From Jingyaoa shaoxingensis (GTDB lineage: Bacteria; Bacillota; Clostridia; Lachnospirales; Lachnospiraceae), in NCBI RefSeq assembly GCF_014385005.1, contig NZ_JACRSZ010000005.1:62001-126000 (forward strand): 64,000 nucleotides of DNA, read 5' to 3'. This document shows positions 35,148 to 43,810 of the stretch, in pieces. The first letter of the stretch is position 1. Each line of letters opens with the position of its first letter. Under the pieces are notes generated by a model, which ran no database searches, was not told where the DNA came from, and saw nothing but the letters and a program-made list of their open reading frames with translations. Both the position numbers and the translations under genes were made by a program.

Positions 35148-35771
35148 CTACTTGTTTCTTTTTACAACTCCGATCCTTTCAAATACCCATAAATAAATCT
35201 GTGCCTGTATATAACCGAAACCGGCAAAGCCCACTGTAATCCATATTGGTAATAATTTTACCGTTAATGTGAATGCAAATATTTCTATACCTAACAGCAA
35301 TGTAAGAAGTAGTGTATAAACCAAACATTTCACTCCACCTGCAAACGAAATCGTAATTAACTCATATACTTTTCTCTTTTCCATAGCAACAAGAGGAAAA
35401 TAATATAGCCCTGTAATAAACACACATATTCCTGTTACACACGCAATCCACGTACAGATATATTTTCCTGCTACAGGCATGGAGCCGGCAATCTTTATCT
35501 CCATCACAAGAATCCCTGCTATTCCGACCAGAATTCCGAATCCAATCTCTGCTTTCCCCCAGCCTTCCCGAATGGACTGCATATAATTATGAAAAACCCT
35601 GTCATCCTTCTCACAAACCCATTTTATCAGGCTTCCATACATTCCCTCTAATGCCATTCCTATTGTAAAAACAGGTATACATGTAAAAAGAAACAAAATA
35701 TTAACTATCGCAATCTTACTAATTTTATCCATCGCTTTCATAAAACCGCTGTCATACTGTAACCAGTTCAT
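35148..35771 (-). CDS. YesL-family (DUF624) membrane protein
   Basis: A 207-residue protein with five or so hydrophobic segments and the family pattern NILFLFTCIPVFTIG and GAL-like turn before helix 2. YesL proteins occur beside CUT1 sugar ABC transporters and glycan-use genes in Firmicutes; their function is not established. It leads the kinase-aldolase-lacI operon. Confidence 0.8.
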   Translation of the reverse strand: MNWLQYDSGFMKAMDKISKIAIVNILFLFTCIPVFTIGMALEGMYGSLIKWVCEKDDRVFHNYMQSIREGWGKAEIGFGILVGIAGILVMEIKIAGSMPVAGKYICTWIACVTGICVFITGLYYFPLVAMEKRKVYELITISFAGGVKCLVYTLLLTLLLGIEIFAFTLTVKLLPIWITVGFAGFGYIQAQIYLWVFERIGVVKRNK

Positions 35772-35804
35772 AATTATCCTTCATATTATTAATCTTTTTA
35801 TTAA

Positions 35805-35833
35805 ATTATATAATTAATTTTACTAAATTTCAA
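35805..35833 (-). promoter_or_regulatory. Promoter of the yesL-otnK-like operon
   Basis: On the minus strand TTGAAA (35828-35833), 17 bases, TATAAT (35805-35810). The region just upstream contains three ACTAAA/TTTAGT motifs, which may be regulator sites. Confidence 0.7.
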
Positions 35834-35860
35834 CTAAATTTTAGTATTTTCATTTTAGTT

Positions 35861-36467
35861 TCAACTCTGAAGCTTCTGTTCCTGTCCCTTTATATCAGAC
35901 TCCAGCTGGGAAATTATATTCTTTAGCTGTTCTGTATAAACGGAATAACTGGTATCATCCGGTTCTTCTGTATCCGTCTTTTCCAGAAGATTTTTCAGTT
36001 CCTCTGTCAGGCTTTGCGCCTGTTTCTCTGCCTCTGCCATCTTCATGGTCAGTTCCCTGCAAAGTTCTTCGGTTGTTTTTTCACTGTCTTCTGCCTCGCC
36101 ATTATCCGGCCTGGAATCATCAATTTCTCCGGATGCAGGTTCCGTCTCCGGCTGAAATATCTCTGACTCACTCTGGTTCTCAGATTCTGTCTCGCTTTCT
36201 GATTCACTTTCTTTCTCAGATTCCTGCTGATTCGCTGCTCCTGACATTTTCTATTTCATTTGTCTGATAGGTACGGATATACTCTGCATTTTCCGCATCT
36301 GCCTCAGCAGACTCCCAGGTGTATTTTGCTTCCAGGACTCCCTGATCATAGGCAAGCTGTGTATCTGTCAATGTACTGGCTGATTTGATGATTGCCGCTT
36401 CATAATAGGCACACGCCGCCTGATAGCTCTATTCTGTCAGCTTCAAAATGGCGTCCCCTTCTGCCAG
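35861..36467 (-). pseudogene. Remnant of a HlyD/RND-type periplasmic adaptor gene
   Basis: Reading leftward from 36467, LAEGDAILKLTE matches the end of a lipoyl-like hairpin domain, then a TAG (36429-36431), then SYQAACAYYEAAIIKSAS and further coiled-coil sequence to 36220 or so. A frame change near 36247 moves to the frame that encodes a Ser/Glu-rich stretch and a coiled coil ending at 35861. A stop also precedes the first Leu. The 128-residue ORF 35861-36247 therefore looks like the tail of a dead adaptor rather than a gene. Family call is from short motifs. Confidence 0.5.
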
Positions 36468-36597
36468 CTATCTTCCCCATCTTATTTCTGTTCACCATTT
36501 TCATTCTCCCGTTTTTCCATATCATATTGCATCTGAATCATTACTTTCCGGATAATAGTAATGGAATAAGTTGAACTGAATTTAAACTTTACGTTTT

Positions 36598-36642
36598 CAT
36601 AAAAAAAGACGGAACCGGGCAATATGCCTTTATTCCGTCTCT
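36598..36642 (-). terminator. Terminator after the SARP-type regulator gene
   Basis: AGACGGA/TCCGTCT stem (36607-36613 with 36634-36640), followed on the minus strand by a run of T. The 36468-36597 stretch to its left holds only an imperfect ATTACT/AGTAAT repeat. Confidence 0.7.
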
Positions 36643-36666
36643 TTCTGTCATTTCTTTTTTCTGACT

Positions 36667-37878
36667 TTATGACTCTTTTTTATCTGTACCTTCAATGAAT
36701 GTCACATCAAAATCTACCCGATATTCTCCTGCTATTTTTTGCTCAAATCTCTTCTGTATCCGATCAGAAACGATCTTGCAGTGCTCCATCCGAATATCTG
36801 AAAACAGGATCAGATACTGTGTATAACTGTATCTGGTATAAAAATCTCCTCTCCGCAGTGAACTGCGAATGGCCTCAGCCAGTTTCTCCGATGCTTCCCG
36901 ATGCTTACTTTCCATATCACTGCGCACAGGAGCTTCTGAAGAACTGATCTGTTTTAATGTACACAGCATAATATAAGCCGCGGTTCCGTTTCGCTCCATC
37001 ATACGCCTGAATACATGATAGATATCTACAAACCCTGGAAAACTGCAATAATATGCACCTTCTATATGATCTTTTTCATCCAGCCGTTTTCGAATATCTT
37101 CCGTCACTTCTGCAGTCTGGCTGACATGTTCCCCCATCGCCTGGAACCGTTTCAACATCTCCGGTGAAGGCGGCAGCCCCAGTTCATCCTGAGCCATCTT
37201 TGTGGCCTTTTCATATATCTCCATAGCTTCCTGATATCTGGACATTGCTATCAGACTGTCGATCTGCCATAACTGCCAGTTTTCAAACGGATAAATGGAC
37301 GCTGCTGCCGTTGCAACCCGCAGTGTCTCCTCATAATGTTCCCGTTCCATGTTATATTCACACAATTTCTGTACACACTGTGCATACAGATCTCTGCACC
37401 GCACATTTTCCACAGTCACCCAGTCTTCACCAATCATATTCGGCAGGAATTCTCCCGTATAACAGGCGACCGTTTTACTCCAGATATCAATCTGCTCCTG
37501 TCCTTCTGCCTGTTGACCTTTCTTTGCCAGTTTCTGAAACTCACCTACATCCACCCATAACGGAATCTCTTTATCCCAGGTACACATTCCATTCCGGATA
37601 CATATATACTGGCTGTCTGGTAATCCGGCTGTCTTCAGCTGTTTGCGCAGACGAAAAATGGTATTATTCAGACTGCCGTTTTTATTTTCTACGGATTCTC
37701 TCCCATACAGAGCATCTATCAATCCTGCTTTGGAAATTCCTTCCTGCCCATAAAGTGCGAGCATTTGAAGAAGCTGTGTGGTCTTAGAGACTGTATTACG
37801 GTCAATTACAATCTCTTTGCCCCCATAATTTAGTGAAAATGTTCCCAGCATCCTGATTTCCAGTCTTTTCTCTTCCAT
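36667..37878 (-). CDS. SARP/BTAD-type transcriptional regulator with a C-terminal GGDEF-like remnant
   Basis: A 403-residue protein: OmpR-type winged helix (about 1-95; LEIRMLGTFSLNYGGKEI, LNNTIFRLRKQL), bacterial transcriptional activator domain of helical repeats (about 105-250; CYTGEFLPNM, DELGLPPSPEMLKRF), and a C-terminal domain whose AIRSSLRRGDFYTRYSYTQYLILF resembles a degenerate diguanylate cyclase active site. SARP-type proteins activate nearby genes. ATG 37878 has GGAGGAAAG; an in-frame ATG at 37902 does not. Its target is not evident; no secondary-metabolite genes lie nearby. Confidence 0.8.
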   Translation of the reverse strand: MEEKRLEIRMLGTFSLNYGGKEIVIDRNTVSKTTQLLQMLALYGQEGISKAGLIDALYGRESVENKNGSLNNTIFRLRKQLKTAGLPDSQYICIRNGMCTWDKEIPLWVDVGEFQKLAKKGQQAEGQEQIDIWSKTVACYTGEFLPNMIGEDWVTVENVRCRDLYAQCVQKLCEYNMEREHYEETLRVATAAASIYPFENWQLWQIDSLIAMSRYQEAMEIYEKATKMAQDELGLPPSPEMLKRFQAMGEHVSQTAEVTEDIRKRLDEKDHIEGAYYCSFPGFVDIYHVFRRMMERNGTAAYIMLCTLKQISSSEAPVRSDMESKHREASEKLAEAIRSSLRRGDFYTRYSYTQYLILFSDIRMEHCKIVSDRIQKRFEQKIAGEYRVDFDVTFIEGTDKKES

Positions 37879-37971
37879 ACACTTTCCTCCATCCTGCATC
37901 ACTTACCTTATTCGATTACAGGTATTTCGAGAATATCATTTTTCTTTTACTTTTTCAATCCTGTGATAACC

Positions 37972-38011
37972 AAAAAGAAGCCGCATACCACATCGTGATA
38001 TACAGCTTCTT
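37972..38011 (-). terminator. Terminator after the metallopeptidase gene
   Basis: AAGAAGC/GCTTCTT stem (37975-37981 with 38005-38011) followed by TTTTTGG on the minus strand, 13 bases past the stop codon at 38024. Confidence 0.65.
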
Positions 38012-38023
38012 CTCAGATTTCTT

Positions 38024-39001
38024 TTATGACCAGATGCCACCTATTGTATATGCCTGTTTAATGCCTTCCAGATTCTGCTTTGCTGCTGCCTTCACTGCCT
38101 TCTGAACAAATGCATACGTCTGTGGCCTGGTTGACTTCAGACTCTGTGGTGACAATACATACTCCTTATAGGATTCTGCAAAATATTCGGAACTGTTCTG
38201 TGTCAGATATTTATAATTTGCAGATTTTAATGCGCTCTGTTCTTTATTATAGATCGCTATAAACTCTGAACTGGTATCTGCATTTCCTGCCAGCCATCCA
38301 ACAAAATGGCCAAGCTCATGATAAAGAGTATCTCCACTGCTTCTCTTCAAAGTAATATTATGTGACTGTACGGAAAAATATCCGCTGTAGCTGACTGACG
38401 GATTCACTTCCACTTCAAAGCCCAATTTTTCAAATGCGTTTAATACAGACGCATCTGCCTTTGGTGCCCCAGATCTTACATTCAACGTTGTTACCTTCTG
38501 CATATTATTGCCGGAAGCTGTGTTGGTCTTTGAAACAGCAGTCGCTGTCTTCGTCTGTGGCTTATTGGTTGTCGTTGTCTTGATGGTTGTCTCTATGGTA
38601 GTAGTTACCGTCTTGATATCAGAGTTTTTCTTTGTTGCTGCTACTTCCGTAGTCTGAACGGTTTTAGCCGTTGTTACTTTCTGCTTTGTATTTTCTTTCT
38701 TGGTCGTTGTTGTCTTTTTTCTACGTTTTGTTGTCTTCGCTGTCCTGGTTGCTTTCTTTTTCAGCTTTGACTTCTTCACAGTTCTCTTTGTTGATCTTGT
38801 TGTCTTAACCGTTGGCTTCGTTGCAAGTGGTACTTCCTCCTGTGGAATCACGATGCTTCCGTCTTCTGTATCAATATATTCTACTATCTGTGGCACAGAC
38901 AATTCATCTGTCTGACGTTCTGTATACCATGCACCTGTAACCAGAACTGCAGCTGCAAGTACCATACTTCCACATCTTACTAAAATATTATTTCTTTTCA
39001 T
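38024..39001 (-). CDS. Secreted HELGH metallopeptidase with Lys/Thr-rich linker (ATLF-like)
   Basis: A 325-residue exported protein. A basic N-terminus and hydrophobic signal (SMVLAAAVLVTGAWY) is followed by an acidic stretch, a very Lys/Thr-rich linker of roughly 100 residues, and a C-terminal catalytic domain. HELGH at 228-232 and Glu in YFAES near 276 fit a gluzincin zinc site of the anthrax lethal factor/Pro-Pro endopeptidase kind. The linker may hold it to the wall or to anionic polymers. ATG 39001 is preferred; the ATG at 39013 directly abuts the AGAGGG site. Confidence 0.75.
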   Translation of the reverse strand: MKRNNILVRCGSMVLAAAVLVTGAWYTERQTDELSVPQIVEYIDTEDGSIVIPQEEVPLATKPTVKTTRSTKRTVKKSKLKKKATRTAKTTKRRKKTTTTKKENTKQKVTTAKTVQTTEVAATKKNSDIKTVTTTIETTIKTTTTNKPQTKTATAVSKTNTASGNNMQKVTTLNVRSGAPKADASVLNAFEKLGFEVEVNPSVSYSGYFSVQSHNITLKRSSGDTLYHELGHFVGWLAGNADTSSEFIAIYNKEQSALKSANYKYLTQNSSEYFAESYKEYVLSPQSLKSTRPQTYAFVQKAVKAAAKQNLEGIKQAYTIGGIWS

Positions 39002-39055
39002 ATATTTCACCATCCCTCTGTTGGATCTGCATACTTCTCCTACTATTACATATGT

Positions 39056-39086
39056 AGTATACCAGAGAAAGGATAGCGAAAGGATA
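39056..39086 (-). promoter_or_regulatory. Promoter of the metallopeptidase gene with 11-bp-spaced direct repeats
   Basis: On the minus strand two TATCCTTT copies (39079-39086 and 39068-39075) are exactly 11 bases apart, replace a -35 box and precede TATACT (39056-39061). This is the layout of promoters activated by OmpR-family regulators. The PhoB-like regulator gene is 1.4 kb upstream. Confidence 0.55.
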
Positions 39087-39117
39087 ACAAAATATCGATT
39101 TTTAAGGTCTTGAGCAG

Positions 39118-40428
39118 TTAAAATTTAATTTCAATTCTCGTTCCGCTTCCCAGCTGACTCTTTAAATCCAGCTTTGCTCCATGGCACTGAACCACATGTT
39201 TTACAATGGCAAGTCCCAGCCCTGTTCCGCCGGTAGACTTAGACCTGCTCTTATCTACCCGGTAGAATCTCTCAAATATCCGTCCCTGATCTGCCTGAGA
39301 GATACCGATTCCGGTATCTTCTACTGCCAGATCTACATGATCATCTTCCCGGCTTACAGATACTACCACATTTCCGTATGGACGATTATAGCGAATAGCA
39401 TTGCTGACCAGATTATACAACAATTCCTCCATCATTTCACGGTTTGCCTGCATTCTGGTCGGTTTTCCGGTAAGCATCAGTGTCACATTCTGCTTTTCTG
39501 CACTGATCTGCAGCATACTGACACATTTTTCAGCCAGCTCATAGAGATCAATCTCTTCCATCGGCACCTCTGTAGATGCATCCAGCTCTGACAGCCGGAG
39601 AATATCATTAATCAATGTCAGCAGCCGATTGGAACTCTTGGATATCTCTCCTGCAAAACGTATAGTGTCATCTCCGGATGTCATGCCATTGGCAATCAAT
39701 TCTGCATATCCAGAGATCGCAGTCAGCGGTGTCTTCAGCTCATGAGATACATTGGCTGTAAATTCCTGACGCATCTGAGAACTTTTTACAATATCTTTAT
39801 GCTGTTTACGAATTGTCTCCATAAAAGGTTCCAGTTCCCGGTAAGTAATCTCCATATCTTCATCATCCATATGCGATGCCATATGTTCAATCGGTGCCAG
39901 AATACTGGTCGTCAAAAAATGAGTCAGTATTACACTTACCAGAATCAGTGCCGCTGACATCATTCCCAGCGGCAGAGCCAGTGCACTGAGCATGCTCCAG
40001 ACATTTCCTGCTTCTTTTGCCACACGCAGCACCTGACCGTTGTCCAGCCGCAGAGCAAAATAAAAAGCGGTTTTATTCATAGTTGCCGAACGCCGCATCG
40101 TCTCGCCTTCTCCATTTTGCAATGCTTCCTGAATCTCCGGTCTCTGCCCGTGATTGTCCAGTTCCCCGATACTTGCATTAGTATCAAAAGCTACTGTTCC
40201 ATCTGTATCAATCAACGTGATACGGACATGATCCACAGCCTCCATGGTATAATCCGTCTGTGAATCATCAAAAATACCTGTATTTTTCAGTTCATAGGCA
40301 CAGATCCTTAAATTCTCCCGCACTTCTTTCTGAAACAGTTCAGAATACACTGTCATTGACAAAATCACTGTAAAAATAATTGCCACCATAGTAATGATGG
40401 CAAATTGAATATTTATTTTCCTTTTCAT
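39118..40428 (-). CDS. Sensor histidine kinase, PhoR-like
   Basis: A 436-residue membrane kinase: helix 1 (about 7-28), an extracellular sensor of about 115 residues, helix 2 (about 146-168), linker, HisKA (FTANVSHELKTPLTAISGYAEL with the phospho-His), N box ELLYNLVSNAIRYN, and G boxes VEDTGIGI and GGTGLGLAIVKH. All catalytic motifs are intact. It overlaps the response-regulator gene by 4 bases. The Na/phosphate symporter upstream and its Pho box make phosphate the likely signal, so phoR is the probable identity. Confidence 0.88.
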   Translation of the reverse strand: MKRKINIQFAIITMVAIIFTVILSMTVYSELFQKEVRENLRICAYELKNTGIFDDSQTDYTMEAVDHVRITLIDTDGTVAFDTNASIGELDNHGQRPEIQEALQNGEGETMRRSATMNKTAFYFALRLDNGQVLRVAKEAGNVWSMLSALALPLGMMSAALILVSVILTHFLTTSILAPIEHMASHMDDEDMEITYRELEPFMETIRKQHKDIVKSSQMRQEFTANVSHELKTPLTAISGYAELIANGMTSGDDTIRFAGEISKSSNRLLTLINDILRLSELDASTEVPMEEIDLYELAEKCVSMLQISAEKQNVTLMLTGKPTRMQANREMMEELLYNLVSNAIRYNRPYGNVVVSVSREDDHVDLAVEDTGIGISQADQGRIFERFYRVDKSRSKSTGGTGLGLAIVKHVVQCHGAKLDLKSQLGSGTRIEIKF

Positions 40429-41096
40429 TCGATCCGATACCCCACATTCCGCACAGTTTTAATGTGTTTTCCCGCATCTCCCAGTTTCTGTCGAAGGGTC
40501 TTGATATGCATATCCAATGTACGGGATTCTCCTTCAAAATCAATCCCCCACACCTTTTCCATGATGTTTTCTCTGGTCATGACAATTCCCGCATTCTGCA
40601 GAAACAGCTTTAACAATTCAAATTCTTTATAAGTCAGTTCACAAAGCTGTCCATCCAGCAGTACCTGCCGCTTCTCGCAGTCCAGGATAATATTCTGGAA
40701 GGTTAACTGCTTTTCTTCTTCGTCCTGATTCATCCGGCGAAGAAGTGCCTTTACTCTGGATATCAGTTCCATGATACCAAATGGCTTGGTAATGTAGTCA
40801 TCCGCTCCGTTATCCAGCCCTTTTACTTTGTCGATCTCAGATGATTTTGCAGTCACCATAATCACAGGGACACGCCGGATATCCGGATTTCTCCGGATCT
40901 TTTTTAATACCTCAATCCCGTCACTGTCCGGAAGCATCACATCCAGCAAAACCAGTTCCGGTCTGCGATCCTGGCATCTGCTCCAGAATGTTCTGGCATT
41001 TTCAAAACTCTCCACCTGGTATCCGCTGTTTTTCAACGCATAGCTTTCAATTTCGCTGATATTTTTATCATCCTCTACAATATAGATGACTGACAT
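40425..41096 (-). CDS. PhoB/PhoP-type response regulator
   Basis: A 223-residue OmpR-family regulator. The receiver is complete: acid pair EDD at 8-10, phospho-Asp in LVLLDVMLPD (about 55), Thr in MVTAK and Lys in ITKPF. The winged helix (about 130-222) ends with MHIKTLRQKL and TVRNVGYRIE. It is coupled to the kinase gene and lies 28 bases past the Na/phosphate symporter gene, probably in one operon with it under the Pho box at 42972-43010. Confidence 0.9.
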   Translation of the reverse strand: MSVIYIVEDDKNISEIESYALKNSGYQVESFENARTFWSRCQDRRPELVLLDVMLPDSDGIEVLKKIRRNPDIRRVPVIMVTAKSSEIDKVKGLDNGADDYITKPFGIMELISRVKALLRRMNQDEEEKQLTFQNIILDCEKRQVLLDGQLCELTYKEFELLKLFLQNAGIVMTRENIMEKVWGIDFEGESRTLDMHIKTLRQKLGDAGKHIKTVRNVGYRIE

Positions 41097-41124
41097 TCCA
41101 ATTCCCCCTCATTTTTCTGAACAG

Positions 41125-42882
41125 TTACGGAAGTTCATAAAGTTCTCTGTATTTCTCACGCTGCTGTCGAAAGTCCTCATGATCCCTGATCTCATTAGAA
41201 TAAGCGTGCGGATCGTATTCGCTGTCATGCTGCTGTACCTGGTATGCAGAAATATTGGAGCAGTGATCCGAAATACGTTCCATATCTGTACACATATCAG
41301 ACAGGATAAATCCAAGCTGAATGGTACATCTGCCCTCCTGAAGTCTGCGGACATGACGGTTGCGCACCTGAATGTTGATATCATCAATGACGTCTTCCAG
41401 TGACTCTACCTTCTTGGCTTCCTTCACATTATCTGTTACAAATGCTGAGAAAGCAGTATCTACAATATCTTTTACAGCTGCCCGGAATACGGACATCTCT
41501 GCATCTGCATGCTCAGAAAAATGCAGATCCTTTTCTTTCATTTCTTTTGCTGAACGCATCAGGCTGACCGCATGATCCGAAATTCGCTCAAAGTCTCCGA
41601 TACAGTGAAGCAGCATCGTCATACTTCTGCTGTCCGTATCTGATAACGTCTTACTGCTGAGCTGCACCAGATAGGAACCAATCTTATCCTCATACTGATC
41701 CACGGTCTCTTCCAGTTCTGTAATTCGTTCCGCCTTCTTATCGTCATACTGATCAAACAGTTCCAATGAAGAAAGCAGGGATTCGCGGGAGAGATATGCC
41801 ATTCTCTTTGCTGCAACATAAGAATATTCTGCTGCCACTGCCGGACGTTCCAGGAAACGTTCGTCCAGAACCGGAATCTGCATCTCGTCGGACACTTCTT
41901 TTTCCTCGTGATTTCCCACTGTAAGCTGTGCCAGTTTCACTAACTGATTGCCAAACGGCAATAACAGAACGGTAGTAAAGATATTAAACACACTGTGAAT
42001 GATCGCAATGTTTGCCGGTCCGATGGCATCTGTCAGAAAATCAAAATGTACAAATACATTGATGCCATAAAACAATATCAGACAGACAACTGTTCCGATC
42101 AGGTTAAAGTACAGGTGAATGGCTGCCGCACGTTTTGCATTCTTGTTTGCTCCGATAGCAGACATAATAGCGGTAATACAGGTACCAATATTCTGCCCCA
42201 TAATGATCGGAATTGCAAGCCCATAGGTAACATTTCCTGTAGCACACAGCGCCTGCAAAATACCTACCGATGCAGAAGAGCTCTGAATGACTGCTGTGAT
42301 AATCATACCTGCCAATACTCCGGCTACCGGATTAGCGAATTTTACCAGAATCTGTCCAAACTCCGGTACTTCGGCAAGTGGCTCTACCGCATTGCTCATT
42401 GCTGTCATACCAGACATCAGAATAGCAAAACCAACCATAATCGTAGCTACATTCTTTTTCTTTTCACTCTTGGCAAACATCAGAATAAATGCTCCGATAA
42501 TTGCCAGAATCGGTGCAAAAGATGTTGGCTTTAACATCTTTAAAAAGAAGTTGCTTCCCTCAATTCCTGTTAAACTCAGGATCCAGGAAGTTGCTGTGGT
42601 ACCGATATTGGCACCCATAATCAAGCCAACCGCCTGATTCAGCTTCATAATGCCGGCATTTACAAATCCGACTACCATAACCGTCGTTGCAGAAGAGGAC
42701 TGAATCACTGCCGTCACTCCTGCACCCAGCAGAACCGCTTTGATACGATTGTTTGTCAGCTTCTCCAGAATCTTTTCCATCTTACCGCCGGATGCTCTGG
42801 ATAAACCATCACCCAGCATAGACATACCATACAGAAAAAACGCCAGACCTCCTAAAAATGCAATTACTGAAAATATATCCAT
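41125..42882 (-). CDS. Na+/phosphate cotransporter with C-terminal PhoU-like domain
   Basis: A 585-residue protein. The membrane part (about 1-320) has two inverted Na/Pi repeats with the hallmark AVIQSSSATTVMVVGF and AVIQSSSASVGILQAL. The soluble part (about 355-570) is helical and PhoU-like (LLHCIGDFERISDHAVSL, DMCTDMERISDHCSN). It imports inorganic phosphate with sodium; the PhoU part may gate it or talk to PhoR. AAAGGAG precedes the ATG. It heads the symporter-phoB-phoR operon. Confidence 0.92.
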   Translation of the reverse strand: MDIFSVIAFLGGLAFFLYGMSMLGDGLSRASGGKMEKILEKLTNNRIKAVLLGAGVTAVIQSSSATTVMVVGFVNAGIMKLNQAVGLIMGANIGTTATSWILSLTGIEGSNFFLKMLKPTSFAPILAIIGAFILMFAKSEKKKNVATIMVGFAILMSGMTAMSNAVEPLAEVPEFGQILVKFANPVAGVLAGMIITAVIQSSSASVGILQALCATGNVTYGLAIPIIMGQNIGTCITAIMSAIGANKNAKRAAAIHLYFNLIGTVVCLILFYGINVFVHFDFLTDAIGPANIAIIHSVFNIFTTVLLLPFGNQLVKLAQLTVGNHEEKEVSDEMQIPVLDERFLERPAVAAEYSYVAAKRMAYLSRESLLSSLELFDQYDDKKAERITELEETVDQYEDKIGSYLVQLSSKTLSDTDSRSMTMLLHCIGDFERISDHAVSLMRSAKEMKEKDLHFSEHADAEMSVFRAAVKDIVDTAFSAFVTDNVKEAKKVESLEDVIDDINIQVRNRHVRRLQEGRCTIQLGFILSDMCTDMERISDHCSNISAYQVQQHDSEYDPHAYSNEIRDHEDFRQQREKYRELYELP

Positions 42883-42971
42883 CTCAAAACTCCTTTACTG
42901 CCCACCGCCTTTCCGGTGAACCCTTTCACTCATGTTCATTACCCTCAGATAAAGCTAATGTAACATGGGCT

Positions 42972-43010
42972 TGTAAAATTTAAGAGTTTTGTATGTAAAA
43001 TTTATGTAAA
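42972..43010 (-). promoter_or_regulatory. Pho box: TTTACA repeats at 11-bp spacing
   Basis: On the minus strand TTTACA occurs at 43010-43005, 42999-42994 and 42977-42972, with a degenerate AACTCT at the missing 11-bp step. This matches the TT(A/T/C)ACA-N5 direct repeats bound by PhoP/PhoB in Firmicutes. It is 90 bases upstream of the symporter gene. Confidence 0.8.
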
Positions 43011-43018
43011 GTCTTTCA

Positions 43019-43639
43019 TTACTTTCCTGTTTTTTCCTTTATTTTACAGTAACTCATTGCTGCCAATGTACTGCATGCAGTTGCAATCAGTGCCGGTCCT
43101 ACAATTGCAGCCGGATCTGCGCTTTCAAATTCACTGCGCCAGGCAATCATATTTACCGGAATAAGCTGCAACGATGAGATATTCAGAATCAGGAAGGTGC
43201 ACATCTCGTTGCTGGCAGTTCCTCTCGGCACTGCCTTTCCTGGAAGTTCTCCGCACCTTCGTCCTTCGGAGATCTCTTCCAGCTCCCGCATTGCCTCCAG
43301 ACCTGCCGGTGTCGCCGCGCTGCCAAGTCCCAGCATATTGGCAATCATATTGGTCGTGATACATTCCTGCGCACGATGTCCGTCCGGAATCCCCGGAAAC
43401 AGGAATCGGATTATCGGATGCAGCCTCCGGCTCATAGCCTGAATCATACCACACTCCTGTGCGATCTCCATCAGTCCCATCCAAAACGCCATCATACCGG
43501 CAAGACCGATCCCCATCTGCACCGCATCCTTCGCCGCTGCCAGAAGACCATCCGTCACCTCACCAAGCGTCCCCGCAAAAGCCCCATACACCATGCCGCC
43601 AGCCAGCATCACCGCCCACAAAAAATCCATATCCAGCAT
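43019..43639 (-). CDS. spmA: Spore maturation protein A (nucleoside-recognition domain)
   Basis: A 206-residue membrane protein of the nucleoside-recognition (Gate) family. Seen: MGLMEIAQECGMIQAMSRRL, HPIIRFLFPGIPDGH, TTNMIANMLGLGSAATPAG and NEMCTFLILNISSLQLIP, all typical of SpmA, which affects spore core dehydration in Bacillus. Length is normal. The usual partner spmB does not follow; the next gene is the Na/phosphate symporter. MLDMDF allows a start at either Met (43639 or 43630). Confidence 0.85.
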   Translation of the reverse strand: MLDMDFLWAVMLAGGMVYGAFAGTLGEVTDGLLAAAKDAVQMGIGLAGMMAFWMGLMEIAQECGMIQAMSRRLHPIIRFLFPGIPDGHRAQECITTNMIANMLGLGSAATPAGLEAMRELEEISEGRRCGELPGKAVPRGTASNEMCTFLILNISSLQLIPVNMIAWRSEFESADPAAIVGPALIATACSTLAAMSYCKIKEKTGK

Positions 43640-43650
43640 ACCTACTTAGA

Positions 43651-43742
43651 GATTTTGTAATGTATATAAAACTTTTCTCTCTTTTATTCATAACATTTGG
43701 GCTTCTGCAAAGATTTTATAATACATAAAACTTTCCGCTCTT
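43651..43742. repeat. Imperfect direct repeat upstream of spmA
   Basis: GATTTTGTAATGTATATAAA (from 43651) and GATTTTATAATACATAAAAC (from 43712) begin two similar stretches of about 30 bases, each ending in a CTCTTT/CTCTTA-type segment, 61 bases apart. One copy lies close to the spmA start. They may be duplicated promoter or regulator sites. Confidence 0.4.
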
Positions 43743-43810
43743 ACTCCTGCTCACACAATTTTCAAACTCTAACTGATTTATTTTTTTGTCACTTTCTGTT
43801 CCAGTAAACA

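Noticed and set aside
35861..36247. 128-residue Ser/Glu-rich frame as a real gene
   Set aside because: It has a stop directly upstream, no ribosome site, and continues a neighbouring frame that looks like the same protein.
36667..37878. SARP-type gene as activator of an antibiotic cluster
   Set aside because: No biosynthetic genes for secondary metabolites are present within the window.
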